A stretch of DNA of 33,398 nucleotides. Source: Pseudoflavonifractor sp. 60. Lineage in GTDB: Bacteria > Bacillota > Clostridia > Oscillospirales > Oscillospiraceae. The stretch is taken from contig NZ_QWKI01000109.1 of assembly GCF_009911645.1 (NCBI RefSeq), positions 1 through 33,398 of the forward strand, read 5' to 3'. Positions 7,394 through 15,700 of the stretch are shown here, piece by piece. How positions within the stretch are numbered: position 1 is the stretch's first letter; every line of letters begins with the position of its first letter. The notes beneath the pieces were generated by a model. It ran no database searches, was not told the DNA's origin, and saw nothing but the letters and a program-made list of their open reading frames with translations. Made by a program: the position numbers and the translations under genes.

Positions 7394-9004
7394 ATGAGAT
7401 ATGCTGTCGATCGGTACATACTTGGCCACGAACGGGAGGTTGCTGCTAAATCATTCTTGCCGCTTTCATATATTCCAAGCAGAAAGGAACGCTTTTTTTG
7501 CCCGGAATGTGGGGAAACCGTTTTTTTTCGCGCCAAAGGCGATGGGGAATTCTACCATCAGAAGCAGACAGAAAGTACCCCGGAATGCGATAAGCGCGTA
7601 GATGGCCGCTCTGGATTGTCCCTATATGAGCGGACAGGACTTTCCATGTACATCGTTCCCAATACCGGAGAACGGTATTGTTTGGGAATATCCTTTCCGC
7701 CGCTGGGTAAACAAACATTGGATCTTGTGACACGACAAAAAGCAAACGTTCGAGTCATAGCCGGTGGACAGGAATGCAAGTTTAGGGTGAGTTCCATTCT
7801 TTTCTCTGCGGATCAATCAACGTTGCTACCTGTGGATTTTATCCCGCCTGCCGATGAGAATTATACCATTGAGATTCGGAACACTGAAGGTGTTGCTGGC
7901 ATCAGGCAAAAATGGACCAACTACGCCGATGGATTTGAAATAGGTGGAGCACTTTTCCAATACAGTGAGGAAAGCGGAAGAAAGATTCATCGCGGCGATG
8001 GTATTTCTTCTGGAAAGCAATATTATCTGGTAACAAAGCAGCCATATTCTTCACCCTATCCAGAAATACAAACTAATCGTATTGGCTCTATTCGTCTGAA
8101 GAATGGCGAACTTACTGTCAGCAAACTAACCATCAATGTGTCTATAAAGGATACCAATCGGTACTTATTAATTAACAACTATTTTAGATCCAGGTTTGGC
8201 GTCTGGCTTTTGGAGACAACTCCGGAACTGACAACCTTATGGCCACCTACTGCATTGAAGCAAGATGCACAAGCTCCCGTAGCGTCAGCAACAAAAAAGC
8301 TGTATTGTTCTGTGTCCAGCGGGAACGATACACCGAACGTCTATTTTTATCTTGGGAATTCGGTTTCCCAACTAAATGTTGTGAAAGGCAGCATCATTTT
8401 GCCATTTCATAGCTCTGAAATAGCGGTTTCAATAGATAGGAAATATGTGGGCCGGGAGGTGTTTTACCGAAGATCATTACGATCCTCTCATACCTTTTAC
8501 TATGAGTTCAGCATGGAAGACAGCAGCGGAAATATTGTTGACTGGGAAACCTTTACGCAGGCTTCGCTTTCTATGGTTAGATCAGTGAAAGCAAACGCAA
8601 AGATGGAGCTAATAATCGGATGTAAGGGCCATGTTTATCAGCATGTGACGATTAGGGAAGGCAGTACCCCAATGCCTGCCTTGGAGTACCCCGAAGATGT
8701 TTATTGGGTTGTTCAGGAGCACAATGAGTATAGCGTCTTCTTCTACTGCCATGCAAAGGAAAACACAAGTACGACACAGTTAAATGAACTCTGTATTCTC
8801 TCTGATTTAAGGATGCATCGATATGGTCCGTTAGTCCCTGCACCTGTATGGATGGCCCAGCTTGTAAGAGACTACAGCAAAAAAGGAAATGTCGAACTTG
8901 CGAGATTTATCTGTAGTGAAATTAGTGGTGGAAAAATCCAATTGGGGCTATTAAAAGCCCTATTTCCCATGGGGAAAATTAGGATAGGAGAGGATTCAAA
9001 ATGA
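7394..9004 (+). CDS. Cargo gene 1: CoiA-like zinc-ribbon protein, defence-island candidate
   Basis: A 536-aa protein of no firmly recognised family. Near the N-terminus C36-P-E-C39-G, then H55 and C65, form a CPxCG...H...C zinc-ribbon-like unit (FFCPECGETVFFRAKGDGEF, then YH). This resembles the N-terminal zinc finger of competence-protein-CoiA-like nucleases. The PD-(D/E)xK catalytic part of CoiA is not evident; the remaining ~470 residues look like beta-rich domains. AAGGAG 10 nt upstream supports ATG 7394; a three-codon reading frame (ATG CTG GAA TGA at 7386) overlaps that start. Its stop overlaps the next start by 4 nt (ATGA), so translation is coupled. By size it could stand in the place of DruB of Druantia type I, but I cannot show homology. 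Base composition is clearly AT-richer than the host genes. Confidence 0.6.
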   Translation: MRYAVDRYILGHEREVAAKSFLPLSYIPSRKERFFCPECGETVFFRAKGDGEFYHQKQTESTPECDKRVDGRSGLSLYERTGLSMYIVPNTGERYCLGISFPPLGKQTLDLVTRQKANVRVIAGGQECKFRVSSILFSADQSTLLPVDFIPPADENYTIEIRNTEGVAGIRQKWTNYADGFEIGGALFQYSEESGRKIHRGDGISSGKQYYLVTKQPYSSPYPEIQTNRIGSIRLKNGELTVSKLTINVSIKDTNRYLLINNYFRSRFGVWLLETTPELTTLWPPTALKQDAQAPVASATKKLYCSVSSGNDTPNVYFYLGNSVSQLNVVKGSIILPFHSSEIAVSIDRKYVGREVFYRRSLRSSHTFYYEFSMEDSSGNIVDWETFTQASLSMVRSVKANAKMELIIGCKGHVYQHVTIREGSTPMPALEYPEDVYWVVQEHNEYSVFFYCHAKENTSTTQLNELCILSDLRMHRYGPLVPAPVWMAQLVRDYSKKGNVELARFICSEISGGKIQLGLLKALFPMGKIRIGEDSK

Positions 9005-11718
9005 TTCAGCCTGCTTTATCTGCTCTCCTTACGGATGGAGAAGTCGAGTATTTATGTGAGCTAATTACACCGAAGGAAATCAAACTCTATTTTCAAAAAA
9101 ATCCTGCTGCTTTTGTTGAATTGCAATCCGGATTCCGTGCAAAGGCGCTAACCGACCAACGGGCTATCGATCTGATAGTCAGAAATCGGCATAGAAATTT
9201 CGTGGCTACATTTCTCAACTCATTTGTCGAAACATGCCACAAGAGGATTCATGACAAAATGATATCTCTTCAAGAAAACGGCGCTACCACTGATGTGGCT
9301 ATGATACAGGCCCTAGCTGGTTCGCATGTTTTCTCTGGTCATGTTGAACTGTACTTTAAGCTTGAAGGTAATTCTGTTCCAGAGGAATATGTCTCTCTTA
9401 TCAAGGCCGCAGTAACACTTCTATGCGCAGAGAAAACTGAAAGAGAGGACAAACAATCTTCAGGTACGGAATTGGCTAATTCATTAGAGCGTGTTCAACG
9501 CGAACTGGCGGAAGAACGTGAAGCATATGCGCATACACGAGAAAACCTTATCGCTGACAAGCTTGTGCTCCAGCAGGAACTGGGTCACAAACAAGATGAA
9601 TTGTCCGAAGCTGTCACAAAAATAGCGCAAATGCAAGCCGAACTGGAGCGGTTTTACCGGCGGGAGGAGTATGCTGATATTCTACAGGAAAACGAGGCAT
9701 ATAAGGAATATCAACATACTTCTTTGTGTCAGGTTACTCTTAACAGCTATGGGCAAATATGGCTTAAGCGATTGGCGGACATATACGACAACCGCTTAAT
9801 ACCGTTTCGGGTTGATAAATCGATTCCCTATGGGTTTGAAAACAGGGATATGCTTTACAAAAACGATGGTCCATCTGCTATAAACTACTTTGGGATTTGG
9901 CATTGGAACACAACTCCCAGGGAAGATGATCCGGGAAAAGACCGCATTGACTCAGCATTTGATGCCAAGATGATGCCTATTGAAATAGTAGTTCTTTCTG
10001 GTTGCACAAAGCAGGAAGATATTGCCACGCGGCTTTTGGATGGTATTCCATCGGAAAAACTCGGGAAGAAAATGTTGATTTCCATGTTGCTGGTAGGCGA
10101 ACAATATTCCGGTTTGCTATGTAACATAGATGACTTTAATATACAACACGGGATTGCAAAACTAAAAAAGTCTGTTTTTACGTTGCCGTCTTTTCATGTC
10201 AATATTCGGAATACGCTTATCATAAACACCAGAATATTTTGCCAAAACTTGACTTTAGATCTCCCCACAGAGATTATAAGTGTAAAAACCCCACTTGCAC
10301 TGGTGAAAGATATCATATTGTCCAAAACAAAGGTGAGTACTCTTCAGCAACAGGGCCTTGGTGTAAATGAGGCACGGAGATGTTTGGCCTATTTGCGGTC
10401 ATTGGAAACATCGACCCTATATGACGAGGTAGCTGAAAATTACGGTTGCTCGATTGAGGATGCCCAAGAATATGTGTCTGAGTTCATTGAGCAGGCCGAA
10501 AAATCCTTGAACGGTTCTGATATTAATGCTGATGTTCTGTCTGCAGTAATCGAAAGAAACAGCGCACTGATGTCCAAATGCAAAGACATGCTTTACGAAG
10601 AATGGTCTGTTGAAAATGAGGAACAACTTCGCATAGCTCAGCAGACGTTAGCGGAAGCAGCAAAAGAAACTGAGCAACAACGTCAGGACGCGGCCGTATT
10701 GAAAGACCAGCAGGATAATTTGCGGCAGCAAATGGAAACGCTTCAGTCTGAAATTAGTAAGAAGGAAGCATTGGCCAGCGCCGTGGAGGAAAAGGTTGCT
10801 GGCCGTATTGCTGAGGCTCGCCAAAACGCAGCAGATTTTATTAGTGATTTGGCATTCACATCACCTGTGAATGCCAAAAGTTCTGGACATAATGGAACTG
10901 CACTATCGGTTTTCGTTCGTCCAGTCAATGCAAGTGAAATCGCTGCTACGATCACGGATTTATCTGATTTTGAGGATAGTCTGGCTGAGAATTTTGAATG
11001 CTGTGGTTACTCTGAGGAACGATCCGTAGAGCTTTCGCAAATTCTCTCTTTCTCCGTTGGCCGACATATTCCGATTATCTGTGATTCTAATTCAGAAGTA
11101 ATTGCGGATTGTCTCGCTGCGATGTTTGGATTGAATGGTGCTACATCGATTCATATTTCAACTGGAAAGCCTTGCTGTACTGAATTATGCGATCTTTTGC
11201 GTCAAAAAAAGGATGCATCTTCTCCCCAAGTGTATCTCATCAACGGCGCGTTGGACGCTTATTCACCCAATGTTTTTAATGGGATTTTGCAAAATACCTG
11301 TAACTTAGATAAATGTATTCTGATTTTTTCTAGCGAGGGTACGCCCACGGAAGCCTTGCCTCCTGCTATTTGGAGTCGGACCATGTTTGTTGATGGAGAT
11401 ATTGGCCTCATACATCTCCCGCAGGGTAATCTCAGGGTATTTGAGACAGAACTTGCTTTTTGCCAAGAGTTGAGTCCGGACAAGCTGAAAGAAAAGCGGA
11501 AGCAGCTCAAGCCATTTGCACAAATTATTAGCAATCGTGCATTACTGAACTATTCCTGTTTCATGGTTTCTACAAACAGTTCTATCCAGTCAGATATCTG
11601 TATTTTAACCCAGCTCCTACTCAGTGCAAAGGCCAGCGGAAATCTGGAAAACCTTTTGGGACAGTTCAAGGAGAACGGAATAGATGTCGAAAAAGGCGAG
11701 CTTTCCAGGTACTTGTGA
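9001..11718 (+). CDS. Cargo gene 2: coiled-coil protein with degenerate AAA-like C-terminus
   Basis: A 905-aa protein without a recognised family. Two coiled-coil stretches, about residues 155-222 (LERVQRELAEEREAYAHTRE) and 538-613 (QQRQDAAVLKDQQDNLRQQM), flank a globular middle part. The C-terminal part reads like a P-loop NTPase fold that has lost its Walker A. GRHIPIICDSNSEVIADCLA (about 685-704) sits where GxxGxGKS would be expected, followed by a hydrophobic strand VYLINGAL (Walker-B-like, without DE) and CILIFSSEG (sensor-1-like). It may therefore be a structural or regulatory subunit that holds partner proteins or DNA rather than an ATPase. GGAGAGG lies 6 nt before ATG 9001, and the start overlaps the previous stop. 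The AAA reading is an inference from pattern, not a confirmed domain. Confidence 0.55.
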   Translation: MIQPALSALLTDGEVEYLCELITPKEIKLYFQKNPAAFVELQSGFRAKALTDQRAIDLIVRNRHRNFVATFLNSFVETCHKRIHDKMISLQENGATTDVAMIQALAGSHVFSGHVELYFKLEGNSVPEEYVSLIKAAVTLLCAEKTEREDKQSSGTELANSLERVQRELAEEREAYAHTRENLIADKLVLQQELGHKQDELSEAVTKIAQMQAELERFYRREEYADILQENEAYKEYQHTSLCQVTLNSYGQIWLKRLADIYDNRLIPFRVDKSIPYGFENRDMLYKNDGPSAINYFGIWHWNTTPREDDPGKDRIDSAFDAKMMPIEIVVLSGCTKQEDIATRLLDGIPSEKLGKKMLISMLLVGEQYSGLLCNIDDFNIQHGIAKLKKSVFTLPSFHVNIRNTLIINTRIFCQNLTLDLPTEIISVKTPLALVKDIILSKTKVSTLQQQGLGVNEARRCLAYLRSLETSTLYDEVAENYGCSIEDAQEYVSEFIEQAEKSLNGSDINADVLSAVIERNSALMSKCKDMLYEEWSVENEEQLRIAQQTLAEAAKETEQQRQDAAVLKDQQDNLRQQMETLQSEISKKEALASAVEEKVAGRIAEARQNAADFISDLAFTSPVNAKSSGHNGTALSVFVRPVNASEIAATITDLSDFEDSLAENFECCGYSEERSVELSQILSFSVGRHIPIICDSNSEVIADCLAAMFGLNGATSIHISTGKPCCTELCDLLRQKKDASSPQVYLINGALDAYSPNVFNGILQNTCNLDKCILIFSSEGTPTEALPPAIWSRTMFVDGDIGLIHLPQGNLRVFETELAFCQELSPDKLKEKRKQLKPFAQIISNRALLNYSCFMVSTNSSIQSDICILTQLLLSAKASGNLENLLGQFKENGIDVEKGELSRYL

Positions 11719-11726
11719 GGCACAGT

Positions 11727-12776
11727 ATGACAGATGAAATGATGGCTGCAATGGCTACTGACTTGAATATTCGTCAGTTCGTCAACGAGAACCAACCGCA
11801 GTTTATAAACCGGCTTCTTTATTCTGGTATGGCCTGCTGGATTAAAACTGCCGCAATGGATGCTCCTATTACGTTTTCACTATCTCCCGACCAAAATACA
11901 AATCGTCAGGAAACTAAGGGCGTAAGCCGAAGGCACATTCTGGATCGATGTGACAGCATCCTCACAGAGATGCTATGTAGGTTTCCTGCCTCAAAGTTAT
12001 GGTTTGAGACAACCCCCGGAAATGAAAAGGCAATTCAATTAATCCGCTCTCGCCTCGTCCGTCACGGGGATTTGCTGAATGTAGGCTTCCAGACAAACTT
12101 GACCCTTGCCCCTGAGTCGGTCATTCCGCTTAATCCTGATCTGGAATGCGGAAAGGGTTACTTACTGGACACTTCTTTCTCTTATTCAGGGATCGCTATG
12201 ATCCGTAGACAGCAGACAGAATATCTCTTTAAAGAAAATGATAGGATAGATTCCTGTAAATGGTTGAAAAATTACATCAAGTCGGCTTGGTGGAAACCGG
12301 CCAACCTGCCAGAAGATGTAGAGTATTTTAATCCATTCCGTAAAGTGAGGTCCAATTATGGATGCTGGCAGGATGTTCCGCCTACTCCGGTAGAAGGCAT
12401 TGTTTTTGCCAGGCGCACTGCTAGTCTGCTTCCTACCGAGTATTTGCTTATAAAGCCTGGAGAGAAAGCAAAACTTCATCGTATCGATTCATTCCTTCGC
12501 GAGACAGGGGAATACCGACGTTTTCAATTTGCTTTTCGAAGAGTAGCTGGCAATGATCTTGCCGCAGATGTGAAGATATATCAAGATCATATTCACTTGA
12601 AACTCAGATTTTATCTCCCGGAATGGGAAAACAGGTTGCTGGAATCTTTTGCCTGGCCATGCAATTCTGTATCGGACAAGTTAGAGTGGGATATGCCGTT
12701 GTCAATCTGGGCCTATATAAAGATATATTTAGAAAAATTAGGAATTGTTGTCAGAGAGGAAATGGCAGATGGATAA
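11727..12776 (+). CDS. Cargo gene 3: uncharacterised 349-aa operon protein
   Basis: I recognise no domain. The protein is soluble, with many aromatic and basic residues and an alternation suggesting mixed alpha/beta structure. The stretch WLKNYIKSAWWKP and the C-terminal YLPEWENRLLESFAWPC are prominent. No catalytic motif can be pointed to. ATG 11727 has TGAGG 6 nt upstream and lies 8 nt after the previous stop. A GTG at 11715, overlapping that stop, would add four residues. The gene ends 8 nt inside the start of the helicase gene, so its product is presumably made together with the helicase. Its size and place just before the helicase are like DruD of Druantia type I, but no homology is shown. 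Confidence 0.55.
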   Translation: MTDEMMAAMATDLNIRQFVNENQPQFINRLLYSGMACWIKTAAMDAPITFSLSPDQNTNRQETKGVSRRHILDRCDSILTEMLCRFPASKLWFETTPGNEKAIQLIRSRLVRHGDLLNVGFQTNLTLAPESVIPLNPDLECGKGYLLDTSFSYSGIAMIRRQQTEYLFKENDRIDSCKWLKNYIKSAWWKPANLPEDVEYFNPFRKVRSNYGCWQDVPPTPVEGIVFARRTASLLPTEYLLIKPGEKAKLHRIDSFLRETGEYRRFQFAFRRVAGNDLAADVKIYQDHIHLKLRFYLPEWENRLLESFAWPCNSVSDKLEWDMPLSIWAYIKIYLEKLGIVVREEMADG

Positions 12777-15700
12777 CTATAGTGTACAGAATACCCATGA
12801 AACTATTAGGAAAAGGCTGCTAACCTATATCACAACCGAGTATTTGGGTAAAAACGATGCCCTTAGAGCTGCTTGTGAACAGGAACTCCAAGAGAAGGGC
12901 ATTCTTTATCAGGAACCATATATTGAGGCGAACCGTGCATATTCTGTCGTTGAAAATGGCATTGAATCTGCTTCAGTGGACGCGGATTCAAAAAGAATTT
13001 TGACTGGCATGGCAAATCGAAATCTTGGCGTATTTTCCAATCCTTATAAGCACCAAATTGAAGCACTGGAAGCGTTCAGCAAAGGTGAGGACATTTTGGT
13101 TTCCACTGGCACGGGTTCCGGTAAGACAGAATGTTTTATGTGGCCCATTGCAGTAAAGCTGACGTTGGAGATGATGCGCTCTCCCAAAACCTGGCAGCAG
13201 CGAGGTGTCCGGGTTATCATGCTCTATCCGATGAATGCTCTGGTTTCGGATCAGATGGGCCGATTGCGCCGTATGATTGGCAATGGACAAGGTGGTTTTC
13301 ACGATCTGCTTAGGGAGTTGAAACTGGAAGGAAGAGTTCCCCAATTCGGGATGTACACTGGTCGCACACCTTATTTTGGGAATAGCGATAAAGGAAAAAA
13401 CAGAGATCTAGCAAGAACTTATGAAAAAGATATTATAAAGCAAAGTGATGAAGTAAAGGCAAAACTGGCCGAGTTGGGGAAACTTCCATCCAAGAAGGAT
13501 TTTTCAGCATTTGTTGACCGATTGAAGATGAATGCGCCAGTTTTAACGGATGCGGAAGACGCAGAACTGGTAACTCGGCAGGAGATGCAGATGTATTGCC
13601 CGGACATCCTGATCACCAATTATTCCATGCTGGAGTACATCCTAATGCGGCCGATTGAAAAGGATATCTGGGACAATACGCGTGTTTGGCTGGACAGCGA
13701 TCCGCAGAATAAACTCCTTTTCGTATTGGACGAAGCACATATGTATCGCGGTTCTTCCGGAGGAGAGGTGGCTCTGCTGATACGAAGGGTCCTGCACAAG
13801 TTGAGCATTGATCGAAGCCGGGTTCAATTCATTCTCACAAGTGCCAGTGTTCCTCCAGGACAGATCGAGGAAACAAAGGTGTATCGCTTCGCCTGCGAAC
13901 TGACAGCACAGACCTTCCAGAATAATCGGTTTCGTTTGATACGGGGAACAGAGGAATCGGTTGTGATATCTGGCTCGGAATTTGATCCAAAGGTTTTATT
14001 TGATTATGATCTGGATGCGTTGCAGTTGGACGGTGACAAAAAAATTACGGCAATCAAGGATTTTGCAAAGCGTGTAGGAATATCAATACCTGATAGTTTT
14101 GCTGATGAAGCCGCCATAAAATGTTGGCTATATGAGTCTTTGAAAACTTGTAACCCCATGCTGCGTATTATACAGAAGAGCCGTGGGAATGCATCCAGTT
14201 TTGTGGAACTGGCAAAGGAAGCATTCCGTGAGGCCCCCAAGGATGTTGCGGAAAAGGCAACAGAGGTTCTGCTGGCCATTGCTCCCTTTGCGGAGAATGC
14301 CAGTGGCAATGTACTTTATCCGGCCCGGTTGCATATGCTGTTCCGCGGTATGCAAGGACTTTTTGCCTGCTCCAACCCTAACTGCACCAAGTTACACCAG
14401 AATTTAAGCTTTGGACATGTTTACCTAAAGAAGCCAGGGATGCGTTGTGAATGTGGAGGATTGATTTATGAGCTAATCAATGAACGCTCGTGTGGGGCGC
14501 TGTTTCTCAGAGGCTATATGGATGATGGTGATAGTGCAGAACCATTTGTGTGGAGTACTCCTGGAGTTCAGCTAAATCATAGCATCAAGGAGAGCCATTT
14601 TTATATTGTGCCGGATGACGGCAGCTACAGAAAGGACGAGCATAAAAACATTCAAATAGCTTGGCTGAATGCCATCACGGGAAAGCTAGATAGGTATAAC
14701 GACCACACCGGAGCACCTAACTATATTACAGTCGCTTATTGCCAAACGCCCTCTAAAGAACATCCCAATATCTGTACATTCAAGACTTGCCCTAAATGTG
14801 CCAAACAGCGATTTGCTGCAACGGATTTTTCCACAAAAGGGAATGAGCCCTTCTACAATGTGGTGTTTGAACAATTCTATGCTCAACCACCTGTTCCGAA
14901 ATATCGTGATTTAGTAAATCAAGGAAGAAAAGTGCTACTATTCTCTGATAGCCGACAACAAGCAGCCGTATTAGCACGGGATCTTACCAGTGCCGCAGAT
15001 GTAGACGCCATGCGAAAAGCTCTAACATTAGCTGCAAAAGAGCTACAGGAGTGGGCCAAAGATGGCGAGGATCGTTATCCAACGCTCAGCCTCTTATATG
15101 TTGTGTTTTTGAAGGTAGCTTATGAGCATAAACTATGTTTCTTCTATGGCGATGACGAGAAAGATCTTGCAAAAGCGTTGCAAGATATGGGCGATTATTA
15201 CGATCGGAAGAAGGGGGAAATTAAATACCGTGCCGCAGCAAAACAAGGCTTTGCAACATCTGTCCCAGATCAGTTCTATGAGCACCTGTTAAGACAGATG
15301 TGCAGTAATTTCCGCTCACTCACCGATGCAGCTCTGTGCTGGCTAGAACCTTGTAACGATGAAGACGACATATTCGATGATATTGAAGACGCGCTTCAAA
15401 CAGCAAACGTTCCCTTGACATTGGATCAATTCAAGGAGCTATTTGCTGCATGGGCAATGGAAATCATGACCTCACAGTATGCATTGGGATCTGAAATTGA
15501 CGATGATGTCCGTAAAAAAATCACATCGTATCCAAGACTAGGAGTAGAAGATGAAAACAAACTTCCGATTCGTATCCGTGCCATGTTGGAAGTTGCTGGA
15601 TTTACAACTCCTCAGATCGACGTTATAAAAAAGCAACTTTCGCTTTTCCTAGCTAAGGGAAAGAATACAGCCTGTAAGTACCTCAATTTAAACATGGTTA

